Both the position numbers and the translations under genes were made by a program. Shown here in pieces: positions 19,771 to 32,474 of a stretch of 64,000 nt of DNA. Origin of the DNA: Nemertoderma westbladi (lineage: Eukaryota; Xenacoelomorpha; Nemertodermatida; Nemertodermatidae). Within the stretch, counting starts at the first letter, position 1; each line of letters opens with the position of its first letter. The DNA lies in the NCBI GenBank assembly GCA_032718475.1, contig JAUCBJ010000701.1, positions 1-64,000 on the forward strand. The letters run 5' to 3'. The notes beneath the pieces are model-generated. The model searched no databases. It worked only from the letters and a program-made list of their open reading frames with translations, and was not told the origin of the DNA.

Positions 19771-20860
19771 CGGCTAACTGTTTGTTTGCTTGCACTTGCA
19801 TTATTAATTCTGTTAAATAAGCGCGACACCAAATTAAAACGTATATGTATAATTGCGATGATGAGCATCACGAGTGGCGATTGCCACTCGCTGCTTGTGT
19901 AGGATACATCAACTCTATTATGAATGAAAGGCGTTCAATGGCAGGCAACGAAGATGTAAAGGCGATTATTAGTGGTTGTCATGAGTCAGCCACTAAGATG
20001 TTATTGTTCAAAGAAGTGAACCCATCTCTATCGTGTCCAGCCTATTTGTGGACAGTGTTAATGAGTTGGACAGGATCGCGTGGTCCAATCTTTGAGTGGC
20101 GAGTCTCAACCTCCCTATAGAAAAGATGCAGTGGACGAAAGTTCAGAAGGCCGATAGATTCTGCAAATATGGTGCCAATCGCCAGAGAACCACATAGCCC
20201 TGCGGTGTCCACTACTGGTGGGAGACATTCGGAATAGGTACTTCCCAGGGGGAAAGTTACCCTACGTCGTTAACGGATTTGCTCTCTTATGAGAAATGGT
20301 AGTATCGTTATTTGCGCTTGCCAATAATTTTATTTGATATTTGAACTTGCCTCAAATTAGTTAATTAATAGAGTCTGTTTCTAATTTTAGTTTTAATTGC
20401 AAAATTAAAAAATAAATAAATGTAAATTCATTTTATATTGAATAATTAATATAAATAAATTTAATTTTTAATTGAAATCTATTCTAAAATTGTATCATAT
20501 AATAAAAAAAAATGTGTGTGAAAAAGTATGAAAAAAATTAAGTACATATGACAATATTTATCCAAATCTTTAGCATGCTGTATATTAATGCTTGGTGTTT
20601 TAGTATGCATATAAAATTGACTGCGTTATTTTTCGATCTGGCTAGTGTTTACATTGCGTAGACTTAGTACTTGAAATTTCTTTTTTTACTCAGTTCTATT
20701 GCAATGCATTATTTTTTATTGCTTAATTACAAATATAAATAATGGAAATTAGATACACAAAAAAAATTGTATTTATTTACAAAATAATTAGTAGGTAGTT
20801 AATGTTGCAGTTGTAAAATAGCCCAGGCCAGATAAGGTTAATGTTGGAAAACATGGGAAC
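19771..20860. other. No supported gene
   Basis: A 91-codon plus-strand ORF at 19845 has no motif and no support. The stretch 20300-20820 is extremely AT-rich. Confidence 0.35.
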
Positions 20861-21712
20861 TTCCACATCCTCTAAAACAATCAGACGTCATTGTCGGAAT
20901 TTGCCATGAGAATGGAGGCCTCGCAGCAGACTGGTTGATGTCGAGCAGAGTGTACACCTCGGAGGCACATTAGGCTGGCTTGGAGAAGAGCGAAGCTCAC
21001 TTCTCGACAAACCAGCGGATGCACTCCAAATAAGGTATCTCGCACTTCTCTGACAGGAGGATTCCAAGGCGTTTGATAAACTGGGTCATTGTTGGGGAGA
21101 GTCCACCAAATGCCGAAAAAATCTAAGGAATGAAGGTGGCAAGCTCGATCATATGTACTCGTTCCTCACAGTGGTTGCGTTTGTGAGCCTCGTGGTGTAG
21201 GTGGGCAGACTCGAGTGTCATGGTGGCATTCGATTGAGCCAGGGGATTGAATACTGAGACGTCAAGGAATGTCTTTTGGTAACGAGATCCCAAAAACCCG
21301 AACAGGACATGTCAAGACGAGCCTGTTGGTCAGTGGAGGTGGAGTGATAGCTGAATTGCTCACCAGTGACTGGCTACAAGTGTGGCTCAACAGTGACTGA
21401 CATTGTGAGTTACTTCGGTCAGGGTGGTTGCAAAGAAGTGTGATGGAAGAGAATGGAAGGGCGACAAAGCATGATTGACTGAAAATCGTATCCCACTGGC
21501 ATACGGGGACAAGAAGTTGTGGCTGCGTCGTGCAGGCACAAAGCATCATGGAACTCCTGTTTGTTCAGATGCATGCAGTGTAACGTCACGGGTTGAGAGT
21601 TCAACCAGGACAATGCACTCTTCTCTGAGGTCAGCTCCTGAAGCCGTAGTTGGTTCTGGGGCAGTGTTGTCTTAAGTGCTTCCTGCTTCACTGTTAGCCA
21701 GACTGCTTCCAC
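20861..21712 (-). pseudogene. Retrotransposon ORF C-terminal relic
   Basis: Minus-strand fragments in several frames resemble the tail after RT seen in some invertebrate non-LTR ORFs. They include LTSEKSALSWLNSQPV, FHDALCLHDA and, further on, fragments matching a MTLESAHLHHEAHK-like, RLGILLSE-like and ELRSSPSQPN region. Many stops and shifts are present. The clade cannot be assigned by eye. Confidence 0.5.
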
Positions 21713-23545
21713 TGCCTTTATCTGCTTTGTGGCTTCTTCCTGCGCTTTTCTTACATCTGTTGGGTCATCAAATTGGTTGAATGGCTAATGGCTCGCATAA
21801 TGACTGAGAGTTATCAAACTGCATCACCAGGTCGCCTGCGAGTGAAAGTGGTCACCAAAGATGCATGGATAATGAGGCCATTGGTAAAAACCCAAAAAAT
21901 ACTTCTTCAACATATCTAAATAAGATATTTTAATACAAAATCATCTTGGTATTGTATGGATGAAGGAATCACATTTTTTTGACATGAAATTTTGAACTGT
22001 TATAACTTTTGGCTTTTGACATTAAAATAGCTAAATAAAATTTATATGAGACATGAATATCCAATAAACTAAAAAGCAATGCTCACTAACCTTTTCCTGT
22101 TTTTAAAAATCTAAAATTAGTGTTGAAATGACCCAAGTCCAGGTAATTAGATTATTTTTTATGTACGAATTTGAACTTCTGCCTTGACTTTAACACCCTT
22201 GTAGCTAAATGAATGGAAGCGGTGTTGCTGCAGGTATAAATCCTGCCTTTAAAATTACTTATTTTACCAATTTTCCCAAAATACTGTATATTTATTGATA
22301 ACAGTTACGGTATCATATTGAATTGTTTCTTACAAATTATTCTTTAGTAAAGGTTCTTACGCCATCTAGTGCTATTACACCTATATTCGATCTAATTTCT
22401 ACTGTAAAGGCCTACTAAACCTCAAATGGAATACGTGATGCTTATTGGCTATGCTCCTTGCCGATACAGCTAGTATATAAGTGTGGTTGTGCTATGATTG
22501 ATTTTACTCTCTTTTTGTTATTGTTTGACAGAAGAAGTTGTACTGCCCATGCAGAGGCTTTGGTCCCCGGTCAAGTTTAATTGACTGGTGGTTATTACAG
22601 GCCTAAGGTCTAAACTTAAAGAGTTAATAATTGAATTATAATTATTCATCACTACATTGTATATTCTAGTGCTTTATTCAATTTATCTTTATTATTTGCT
22701 TAATATATCGCCGATATTACGTAATCAAGGAGGTTTTACACGCGCCACAACAGGTGGGTTGCTGTAACTAAGTATCAGTGATAATCTGGACAATTGTATC
22801 AGATTTGTGTGTTGTCATATCTCTGACTTACTAAATAATTAATATATGGCGATATTTCAGACCATTAATGTAAGCAAAGCTCTCATTATTAATTACATCA
22901 CGATTGAGAGTTGTCACAAATTGAATACTGTAGCGATATCAATATAATTAGACCCAAAGACATTTCCCTAAAGGGAAACACAATCACCAGACTTGAGTTC
23001 TTACAGAATTAATTAGTCACAGTCATTTGCTTGTCATTTGCTTGCTTTGTTGTCACACCCTCCCGGTATAGGATCTCAGTTAAATACAATAGATAATCAA
23101 ATACCGTATTGAACTAAGTGAAATATAGAGCAAATCAATGCATCGAAGGGAAAAAGGGGCAAATAAACAGATACAGTGAGCGGCCCTTGTTGACAGGTAC
23201 ACTAGCGCAATCCCGTTTATTGTATCAGACCGGACATCTTGCCTTCATTTTTGCATGGTTTATTAAGTAACAGAAAAGAGTCAAAATATATGAAATTTGA
23301 GAGAGAAAGAACATAATTTACTAAAAGCGCTAACACCCACCAGTAATTTTCAAATCTATTATATTCCGCGGCTGCTGTGAAAGGTATGAGGATGGAAAAA
23401 TATGCTCACTCGACTTCTTGAGGTCACATGGTCATAAAATTAGGCTCATTCGAACCGAATAATTCTTAAACGTTTAGCATTTTTTATACATGAAGATTCA
23501 AATCTACATGACTCAATAAATCGTCTCTCTCAGGAAGTTCAGACA
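21713..23545. other. No supported gene; possible LTR-like promoter
   Basis: Mostly AT-rich. CAGCTAGTATATAAGTGTGG near 22468-22487 contains a good TATA box in a GC-richer context, with an AATTTATCTTTATT region 200 bp later, as in an LTR; but no ends, duplicate or primer-binding site were found, so it is not called as one. Confidence 0.3.
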
Positions 23546-25212
23546 TTGTATAAAGAATATGGAATACAGTGTATCACTAATACAAATATTAAGATACGAA
23601 TCTCGCATACTACTCTAAAGAATTTCAAAATCATATTAGGCATAAAAAAAAGTAACTTTCTGGAAAGTTGTGATTCTCCAATATCATTCAAGGCAGCCTC
23701 ACAACCTAAATGGGTTCTGAAAGAAGATCTAATGTGGAACACTAATCATCAATCAGGAAAAGGCGGTGGCATGACTTCTATTGACATATCTGCATGGAAA
23801 CGCAGTGCAAAAAGAGCTACAGCCAATGCTCACATATAATGATCATATAATAATTTGTCACCTTCTACATCTACAAGTTTCACAGTGTTAGATGATGATG
23901 GTGATGGTGAAGCTTCTACTTCCAATATAACAACACCCATTACTCCCAGCTTAGAGGCAGACTCAGATTATATACCAGAAAAAACCCCATCATCCACCTC
24001 GTCCAATCGATCTTCTAGAAAGATTAACTGGCAACCAGTTTCTGCTGTTATGATTCGTTATGGTATAAGTGCGGAGGGAGGACAGGAGGTTTTCGCAAAA
24101 TATGCCAAACTCACTGATACCGAAGATAAATTTGTTCCCAGTGATAGTACATTATATCGAGCCAGCAAGAAAGTTGCTGATGGTGTTTCAGATCGCTTAA
24201 TTCAACTCAAGCATGACTACAACTTTCTTTTCGCTCATTGTGATGGGAAAGAGCTCTATGAGGTATCACTATATCATGCATCAAATTTAAACAAGTCTAA
24301 ATTTATTTAGTTCCCTCATGACATTGAGAAATTCCCCATTCCACATACTGGGAGAACACTAGGGTCTTACCTGGCAAGATCTTTTAAACCAGATCTAGAA
24401 TCTCAAAAACTGATTGGAATTTGTACCGATACAACTTCTCTAAACTCTGGAATTGGTAAAATAGGACGTTCTATTACGCCTTTGCAGCAGGTTGCGCTAT
24501 TTAACAACCAGATGTTTGTCGTTATGTGTAGAGTGCATAGTAACGAAGCAATCTGTGGTCACATGTTAGAAACTATATCAGCAATGTTCTTTGATACTAA
24601 ACCAGTGATGACAAACGATAAAAGTGGAACTGTTAGATCTATACTTACATTGTGCTTTAATATGCGCCATTTATATGACTGCATTGGTGGCTCAAATCTC
24701 TACAAATATATTGAGGACGATTGTGTAATAAGACGTCCCGATAATTGGCCTCTTGTGGATGATAGCACATTCACCGATCTTTCAGTTTTTAATGACGATC
24801 AGCGATTTATTTATAAGATAGCCTACAAGTTGAGTTGGACTGGTCGAGAGCTCAAAAACTCTGTCCTAAAGGTCGGTGTTCACTGGTTAAATACCCTTGG
24901 AAGTGCACTTCATATAATACTGTTGCATTCACAATTACTTGAATCCTTAATCTTTCAGCACACCAATTGCAGATTCAAGTCAAAGACAGATGAGAACATA
25001 TGTCTAAACACAAAAGCTATGTTGAAAATTAAGAATCTTGACAAATTGGGTGAAATTCTCTGCCAGTATGCTATTGTTCATTTTAGAGCCCATTGGATCA
25101 CTATAACCACCACTGGATGTATCATGATTACTAACACTTTAGAGATATCTCAAATGTTGGCCAATGTTGGTGACAAATTGAAACTCACAAGACTGCACTT
25201 CAAAGTCTAGAT
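23546..25212 (+). pseudogene. hAT-like/RNase H-fold transposase relic, three in-frame stops
   Basis: A single reading frame runs about 555 codons and is interrupted only by stops at 23837-23842 (two in a row) and 24308-24310. Features: a Ser/Thr-rich linker after 23855, then FLFAHCDGKEL, a likely first catalytic Asp region; IPHTGRTLGSYLA; and IGICTDTTSLNSG, a likely second Asp region. The C-terminal third contains a KVGVHWLNTLGSALHI segment. The D..GK..T..TxxNxG pattern recalls a family of hAT-related transposases in invertebrates. Few mutations have accumulated, so inactivation seems recent. No terminal inverted repeats were identified. A domesticated host gene is less likely given the stops. 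Confidence 0.5.
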
Positions 25213-25790
25213 TCCCACTGAGCCGTGTGTCAATCAAGCAGCCCTCTCTCTCTCTCTCGCTCCCCCTGTGTGTGTAATGCTCCATGTGCTCTGTAGGATG
25301 TCTGCAGAGCACACAGGACACCACGTCCATATCATACCATAGGTTTGTACGCTATAGCCGTCATTTAAACCGGACCGCCTAGGTTTTAATAATTTACAGT
25401 GATTATCAGAAAATAACAGCCGCAATTGAATCTCCACTTGGCGGTGTGGTGGTAATGAATGCAAGGGCGGGTAGGGGCTGTGTGGAGTTTAATTCTGAGT
25501 TACGCAATGTCATGTAATTCGTACTAATTTACAGTTACCTTATTCAATAAGTATTTTAATTGGCAGTAATATTGAGCAATTTGTTATAGTATACATGTAT
25601 TTTGGTGAAGGGCGTTTCTTGGCTCTTACTCAGTGCAGTACCAGCTGTTCAGCTTAACAAACTGGGTTGTGTTTAAAGTTATATTCTACATTATAAATTA
25701 TATTACAATGAATCGAGATTTAGAGTGAATTAGACTAAAACAATTTATTTTTCCAATACAAGTTTGGGTTCCAAGAAGAAATCCATTACA
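25213..25790 (+). mobile_element. Probable 5' LTR region of BEL/Pao element 2
   Basis: The right border is set by ATTACA (ending 25790) followed by a primer-binding site. The left border is unknown because the 3' LTR is not preserved. A CT/GT microsatellite at 25243-25275 is probably outside the LTR. Confidence 0.45.
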
Positions 25791-25792
25791 TT

Positions 25793-25810
25793 TGGCGCCC
25801 GATAAAAAAA
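25793..25810 (+). other. tRNA primer-binding site of BEL/Pao element 2
   Basis: TGGCGCCCGATAAAAAA lies two bases after the LTR end. TGGCGCCC is the usual start of a sequence complementary to a tRNA 3' end, preceding gag. Confidence 0.7.
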
Positions 25811-25868
25811 ACTCTTACCATGTATTTGTGTTAAATTAATTATTGCGTACTATACGCACAACAAACAA

Positions 25869-26772
25869 TGGCGGATGCTGAGGAGTTATCCCGAAAAATT
25901 ACGCTCAAGAGGCGGCGTTCGAGCCACAGCAACAATCGCACTTAAAGACTCTGACGATATGGAGTCTTTCAATATCGGGAGAAAAATGTCTCAGGTGTCA
26001 ATCTTACAGGGCTATGTCAATCGCTTAGACGAAATGGACATTGCAATTTGGGCAATTATGGACGAAGAAGACGCGACATACAACAATCAATGACGTACAA
26101 GGTTAAACTCACAAACGCAATAACTCAGTTACAACTGTCATTATCAGAAACAACTTTATCAGAAACTAGAGTAGAACAAGATACCGGTGGTGCTGCAATT
26201 GAATTACCCTCTCATAGAAGTAGTTTTTATGCTAATAGTAGTAATTATGCTAGATCTGTGTTACCTAAATTAGCCCCTCCAAAATTTTCTGTAAATTTAT
26301 TAGAATATTGCGGGTGGCGAGATTCTTTTCGCTCCGCAATTCATGATTCTGGATTACCAGACGTATTAAAACTACAACATTTAATACAAAGTTTAATTGG
26401 TGAAGCGAAAGAAGTAGTAGCAGGCGGGACTTTCAATATTGTCTGAAAATTATAAGGTAGCAATGGATTTATTACAAGATAGGTACGGTTGTACGGTACG
26501 GTAGTACGGTGAAGGTCGTATCATACAAGCACACATCAATAAACTGAGGAACATTAATCACATATTTAATGGTAGGAAGTATACATTAAGGCAGGTGTAC
26601 GATACTTGCCAATCACAAATACAAGCTTTGGAAGCATTAAACACAAAACCAGAGTCATATCAAATTACGGTTATCCCTGATATTATGGGTATATTACCTT
26701 TCGAATTCGGTGCAAAACTTTTAGCAAAACAAAATAATCATATAGATGACTTGTTATGGTTAATGGAGCAAA
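25869..26772 (+). pseudogene. BEL/Pao element 2 gag, frameshifted
   Basis: At least three pieces in different frames. The middle piece (26048-26446) has LPKLAPPKFSVNLLEYCGWRD, FRSAIHDSGLPDVLKLQHL and a SLIGEAKEV stretch, the well-known BEL Gag core (LPKL.LPKF.G....W..F...F...IH). The third piece (26595-26772) has RQVYDTCQSQIQALEALN and LPFEFGAKLL. Shifts lie near 26090 and 26440. An imperfect GGTACGGT repeat at 26484-26512 contributes to one break. Confidence 0.75.
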
Positions 26773-28844
26773 TTGGGTTACAGTGCAGAGGCAATTACCG
26801 AATTCGTAAACACAAATACAAATAAATCAAATACTCAAGGTGCACAAAAACAATTTAAACCGCAAGGTGGCGACAAGGCAACAGCAGCAGCTTTAGCAAT
26901 AGGTGTAAAAGTCCCAGAACACCAACAAAGAGGGCCAAGTCACAAAAGTTCTAACCAATCCACATCTACATCCCAAAAACATTATCAAACTCAAGCAACA
27001 CCTAAACCGAACGCATTTTGTCCGAAATGTGTATATTGCGGTCAATTACAGTTTTCAACTGACTGCCAACTTATCAAGGGAGTTTCGCAAAGAAAAATTG
27101 CACTCGATGAAAAGAATTTGTGCTACAATTGTCTACTTCCCGGACATCAAGCAAAGGATTGCACACGTAGAAAGCCGTGCTACACCTGCAAAAAATTAGG
27201 CCATCATAACTCAATTTGTTTTCGTTTGCAACACAATACAAATGCAGGAGCATTTAAATCAAATACAACACACAACATGTTAGCTACAATGGCTCAAACG
27301 CCTTACCAATCAAACGATGAACTCTGCAGAGAGGAGCATAAAGATACTACAGCTATGTTATTACATATGTACAATACAACCGCCAGACCTTCAAATGCCT
27401 TACTTCAAACCGCGACTATTGACTGCCAAACAGACCACAATGGTATAAGCAAAACAAATACATTTTTCGATTTGGGGAGTCAAAAGTCATTTGTTATCAA
27501 CAAGTTTGTGAAGGATAACAACTTACCGATTATAGGAAAGGAAAGTATTAGTGTAAACGGATTTGGTGGTAAGGAAAGTGAATTTACATCTCTAAATGTA
27601 GCTCAAATTACCCTAGTTATGAAGGACAACTCGATATTTACAATGTCAGCATTGGTAGTAGACACAATTTGCAATCCAATACACAATAACATTCCGTTAG
27701 AAACATATGCAAAAATTCGAGTTTCATTTGAATCAATAGAATTAGCGAATTCTTCGTATAAACAATCAACACAAGAATGTGTGTTTCCGGTTCAACTCTT
27801 AGTTGGAAGTGATTTCTACTGGGAAATAGTAACTGGAAGATCAATTAGAGTCTCTAATACCGGCCTTGTTGCATTCGATTCTGGAGTAGGTTGGTTACTT
27901 TCAGGAAACACTGGACAATTACACAACAATGAAATTGCATTATGTGCAAATAACTCACAACAAGGTAATATGTGCATGCTTGTTTCAACTGTGGAGGTCG
28001 ATTCCTCTAACAATAGCAAGAACAACTCAACAGATGTACTAGCGACAATTTTAAAAGCATTTTGGTCTTTAGATAGTATGGGTATTTGTCCAAAAGAGTG
28101 CCATAGTGAGCGATCAGCAAATATAATAGGAACATATACATTAGAAGAAGGTATGTACTCAGTCAGTTTACCATGGAAGCTGAATCCCGATCAATTACAT
28201 GATCATTACAATATGTGTTTCAAGCAATTGTTATCATTAGTTAAACGGCTACAGAAATTAGGGCTTTTGGATCGCTATGACAAGGTAATTAAACAACATT
28301 ATGCGAAAGGGTACATAGAAAAGGTGACGGTTGGGGAAGTAGAACACAATAGTTCAGGAGTTCATTACATTCCACACCCGGTGGTGTAAGAGAAGAAAAG
28401 GAGTCAACAAAACTAAGAGTAGTTTATAATGCCTCAGCGTGAGTCAACCCCACTGATTTGTCATTAAATGATTGTCTCATTCGCGGTCCCAATCGCCTTC
28501 CAAATTTGGTTGGAAACCTTTATCGTTTTCGTCTAAATCGCATTGGACTAACCGCAGACGTGGAACAAGCCTTCATGCGCTGCAAAATTAATGAAACAGA
28601 TAGAGATTGTCTCCGTTTCCTTTGGGTCAGCAACATCAATGATAGTAAACCCTTGAAAATTCAAGCATATCGTTACACACGTGCAGCATTTGGGTTGACA
28701 TGCTCTTCGAACATTTTGTCAGAAATAATACAACACCATTTAGACATAGAATTAGAAGCAAATAAAAACCAATTTCAGGTGATAGAAAAATTAAGAGAGT
28801 TATATGTAGATGATTTGAATTCGGGAGCAGAAACAGTAGAATAA
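26773..28844 (+). pseudogene. BEL/Pao element 2 zinc knuckles, protease and reverse transcriptase
   Basis: The first 538-codon frame has two CCHC knuckles (CYNCLLPGHQAKDC and CYTCKKLGHHNSIC). An aspartic protease follows (TFFDLGSQKSFV; LLVGSDFYWEIV; FDSGVGWLLSG); the usual DSG reads DLG. The RT start ends at 28389. A frameshift near 28390 and a TGA at about 28438 separate this from the RT core at 28458-28844. That core has LTADVEQAFMRCKI, DRDCLRFLW, YTRAAFGLTCSS and the YVDD catalytic box in ELYVDDLNSG. The gene is inactive as it stands. Confidence 0.8.
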
Positions 28845-28938
28845 GGTATTCAATTTGTTATAAGCGAGACAAATTCTTGGCCGAGGTGGATTTAATCTCC
28901 GCAGAAGGATAACAAACTCAGACCATTTACAAGCACAG

Positions 28939-30126
28939 TTGCAGGACATATCAATTAGCTCAACAAAGGTTGACCAAACCAAGAATAAAACTGAAGTAAG
29001 AGAAGATGATGAAACATATGCAAAAGTGGCAATGAATCTTCTAAATCTTCAGACAGAAAAGGTATATATATGTTTATTTGTTTGCGCAATAGTTTGCGCC
29101 ATCCATTTAGAGTTAGTGTATGATTTAAGTCATCAATCATTCATAGCCGCATTCCACAGATTTATAGGTAGAAGAGGGACACCATCTCTAATCTTGTCGG
29201 ATAATGCTAAGACATTTAAAAAGTCATGGAAAGAAATCGAAGCAATACAAAAGGTCCAAAAATACAAAACAGTTATTGATGAGTTTGGCAAATTAGGCAT
29301 TGATTGGGAGTTCAATGTTCCTTTAAATCCTGCAGCTTATGGTTTCATCGAGCGTTTAGTAGGAACCATAAAAGGGTGTTTGAAGAAGGTTATCGGACGA
29401 AACATCTTGATGTATGAAAAATTGCAAACCTTCATGGTGTCCGTAGAAGCCTCAGTGAATAGTCGTCTGTTAACCTTTGTATCAGATGATAACAGTGACA
29501 ACTATCAGTGCTTAACTCCAGCACATTTCTTAGTAGGTCACAGGTTATGTGCTGCCCCTTACACAACAAAAAGGTTAAACAAAAGAAAACAAACTAATTA
29601 TAGCCTAACCACAAGATTGACGCGCCAAGAAGAAGCTGCTAATGTTTTTTGGCGTAGTTTCAATGAAGATTACATAATGGAGTTAAGAGAGCAACACAGA
29701 AAAGGAAATTTAGATCCCAAATCCCCAAGGATTCCGAAAAAGGGGGACATATGTCTATTGGTGGACAGACAGCTTCCACGATGCATGTGGAAATTATGTC
29801 CTGTGGAGGAGATGATAATTAGTAGAGATGGTAAATGCAGAGCAGTGAAAATTACAGTATGCGAGAGAAAGAAAGAATCTAGGTCCTTAACAAGGTCTGT
29901 GAAACAGATCATTCCATTGGAAATAACAGACGATGATGAATTAAAAAATATAAACCTAGAAAACAAAGACGCCGGTGAAGATGTCAAATCAACCAAGGAC
30001 ATCATACAACCACATGATAAAAATGTTATAAAGACAAATCAATCAGATAAACATAACATCGTTCATCCAAACCGTACACGTCTATATCTAACTCGAGCAG
30101 CAAAGGTTACTCAAATAAATAAATAA
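28939..30126 (+). pseudogene. BEL/Pao element 2 integrase and C-terminal tail
   Basis: A 395-codon frame whose first part follows directly on the RT, so RNase H and the integrase zinc domain have been deleted. The core shows AIHLELVYDLS, LILSDNAKTF (second catalytic Asp) and AAYGFIERLVG (catalytic Glu). The DUF5641-like tail has LTPAHFLVGH, GDICLLVDRQLPRCMWKL and DGKCRAVKI. The first catalytic Asp cannot be assigned confidently. A poly-A-rich tract (30137-30165) follows the stop and may be the polypurine tract. Confidence 0.75.
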
Positions 30127-30237
30127 AAGGTTTAAAAAAAAAAAAAATTCAAAAAAAGGTGTTGTTTAAAAATGCAAAATTTGTAAGAAAATTAACTAAT
30201 TACTTTCGTAGGAATCGGTGCTTGATATGTACAGTAT

Positions 30238-32445
30238 ATTTAGTATTATTATTATTATTGTTTATTTCAGGCTATACGGCCCATAGTAAAATATATATAT
30301 ATATACACTAACACAAATGATACAAGACATATTAGTAATATAATTAAATAGCACATATTATTATCCTAACTAAATATTCTACTGTATTGGTGACAGAAAT
30401 TAAATGTAGTACTTAAAATATCGTTATTGGATTTAGATACTCTTCTCTCGAGACTACCCAGAGACGCATGATGAATGTGTACGAACATTGGTAGGTTGAG
30501 CCGACCAAATGTCAATGACATGCTCGTCGGTTCATCATTAGTCATTCTAGGGACATTAAATAATAAACGAACATCATTGTTATATGCAACCGATAGCTTA
30601 TTAAACACTGCACCAGTATAATTACGCCGTGCCCACAATGCATTACAATACACTGGTGTTATGTAAGCTTTAAATAAGCACTTTTTAACATTATCTGAGC
30701 ATCTTCCAAATTTTCTAACGAGCATATTCGCCCTAGCGTATATCGAGCACGTCTGTGATTTAATATCAAAGTCATCATCCGTACTACAATGCAACCAGTG
30801 TCCTAGGTACTTGAATTTTTCTACTATGTCGATTGGTCTGTTATATAGATAGACCCTACCTACTTCCAAACCTTTGCAACATTGAGGCACATAATATAAA
30901 CATTTAGTCTTTACTGTATTAAACAAAATTGAATTAGCATTTGCAAAAGATACTGCCTTATTAATTAGTATTTGCAGGCCAATCATTGAGTTTGACAATA
31001 AGCACAAATCATCTGCGTACATGATATGGTTTATACGTAAACCTCCTAAACAACAACCTACACCCGTGTCAGTGAGTTGTTTACTTAAACCGTCAACGTA
31101 TACAATAAATAATGTCGGGCTTAATAAACCACCCTGGCGGGTACCGTTAGATACCGTAAACGTTGAGGATTTATTTCCATCCCAATTGACACACATTTGC
31201 TGCGTCCTATACCAAAAAGCTAACAACCGTACAATATATACCGGGAAACCTAACGCCAATAATTTCTTAAAAAGTTTAAAATGGTTTACTCTATCGAAGG
31301 CTTTGGAAGCATCTAACATACACACAAAAACCGGTGTGTCATTGGCAAGATAATAGTTGATTAATTCCTTCAATGTATATACACATGTTTCTGTACCTAG
31401 TCCCGGTTTAAACCCGAACTGATTACCTCTAGTCGCAATATAATTATGACACCTACTAAGTAAAATAATTTCTAGAATTTTACTGAGCACCGTTGACAAT
31501 GCGATACCTCGATAATTGTCCTTAGACGTTACATCACCAGTACGGTCCTTTAATAAAGGTATAATAATACTTAGCATTAAACTTTCAGGCATGTATCCAT
31601 GTATAAGAATTGAATTTACTAAGATACGTAATTTAGTTAATAAAGAATAACACAAACCATAATATAAATGCTCACTTACTAACAAATCAGGGCCATATGA
31701 TTTTCCTAAATTTAGGTTATTTATCGCGTCAAATAACTCTTCTAGAGATACTAGCTTAATATCAGAGACACGCACCTTAGAAAACTCGTGCACAACGAAT
31801 GATTTATCGTTGTCATCATTAACACAATTGAAGACAAAATGAAAATGTTTTTTCCACATTTCTGCAATTGCTTCTGCACCAGATTCACCTCCTACCACAT
31901 TAGGAGTAGGTGAACGAGTTTTAGTACATTTGTGTACTTCCGACCAAAAATTAGTCGTCCGTCCACTTCCAGTACTAAGCAATGACTCTGCAAGTTTGTC
32001 ATTTCTATGTTTATTTTTGTCCCTTTTGCACGAGCGCAAAACCCTTTTGAAGTTGGCCCTTGTGTGCAAATAAACAGCAAGCAATGGTCCCTGTTTTGGA
32101 GAACCAGCTGATTTCCAATTCAAAAACGCTTGCCTAGCTTTATTGTGCACCTCTTTAACTTGAGAATTCCACCCTGGAATATGGTTCCATTTATTATTCG
32201 TGTTGTTTTTATTAACTTTAAATGAACTATCACTTGCTGTTTTCAACCCCGTCGCAATCGTCTCATAAAGAGAGTCAATTGCTTCTTCGTGTTCACCGCA
32301 ATGTGGGTTGCAGCAGTTACTTAACAACTCCTCCGAGGTTGTACCCACACTAAGCAGTTGTTGTACTAAATTACAATAATTTTCTATCTGATACTTTTTT
32401 ACACTTTCCCAACATGGAGTATTATCCACTCCATGTTGGGAACAT
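30238..32445 (-). mobile_element. LINE-B insertion, 5'-truncated, (AAT)n tail
   Basis: The minus-strand 3' UTR ends with AATAAACAATAATAATAATAAT at about 30246-30268, a microsatellite-type LINE tail. The 5' edge lies near the perfect inverted repeat at 32406-32442, where Polinton sequence starts on the other strand. No target-site duplication was confirmed. Confidence 0.65.
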
Positions 32446-32468
32446 ATATGGTATCCATACTTATCCAT
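30366..32468 (-). CDS. Non-LTR retrotransposon reverse transcriptase, 700 aa, 5'-truncated
   Basis: A long intact frame. Residues 1-190 are the linker after the missing endonuclease (NCCNPHCGEH has a Cys/His cluster; PGWNSQVKEVHNKAR). The RT core follows: LLKDRTGDVTSKDNYRGIAL, NQFGFKPGLGT, MLDASKAFDRVNHFKLF (motif A), NGTRQGGLLSPTLF (motif B) and HIMYADDLCLL (motif C, catalytic YADD). The thumb contains FKYLGHWL and a conserved AYITPVYCNALW. All catalytic residues are present and there is no stop, so the copy is young, though the missing endonuclease makes it inactive. The first few codons may be flanking DNA read through. Confidence 0.85.
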   Translation of the reverse strand: MDKYGYHICSQHGVDNTPCWESVKKYQIENYCNLVQQLLSVGTTSEELLSNCCNPHCGEHEEAIDSLYETIATGLKTASDSSFKVNKNNTNNKWNHIPGWNSQVKEVHNKARQAFLNWKSAGSPKQGPLLAVYLHTRANFKRVLRSCKRDKNKHRNDKLAESLLSTGSGRTTNFWSEVHKCTKTRSPTPNVVGGESGAEAIAEMWKKHFHFVFNCVNDDNDKSFVVHEFSKVRVSDIKLVSLEELFDAINNLNLGKSYGPDLLVSEHLYYGLCYSLLTKLRILVNSILIHGYMPESLMLSIIIPLLKDRTGDVTSKDNYRGIALSTVLSKILEIILLSRCHNYIATRGNQFGFKPGLGTETCVYTLKELINYYLANDTPVFVCMLDASKAFDRVNHFKLFKKLLALGFPVYIVRLLAFWYRTQQMCVNWDGNKSSTFTVSNGTRQGGLLSPTLFIVYVDGLSKQLTDTGVGCCLGGLRINHIMYADDLCLLSNSMIGLQILINKAVSFANANSILFNTVKTKCLYYVPQCCKGLEVGRVYLYNRPIDIVEKFKYLGHWLHCSTDDDFDIKSQTCSIYARANMLVRKFGRCSDNVKKCLFKAYITPVYCNALWARRNYTGAVFNKLSVAYNNDVRLLFNVPRMTNDEPTSMSLTFGRLNLPMFVHIHHASLGSLERRVSKSNNDILSTTFNFCHQYSRIFS
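32406..32442. repeat. Perfect 15-bp inverted repeat at a LINE/Polinton junction
   Basis: TTCCCAACATGGAGT and ACTCCATGTTGGGAA flank a 7-base spacer. It lies where the minus-strand LINE ORF meets the plus-strand Polinton ORF and could be a rearrangement scar or the remnant of a terminal repeat. Confidence 0.8.
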
Positions 32469-32474
32469 ACTTAT

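Noticed and set aside
19845-20120. A 91-codon ORF
   Set aside because: No motif, composition no different from chance, and isolated between repeats.
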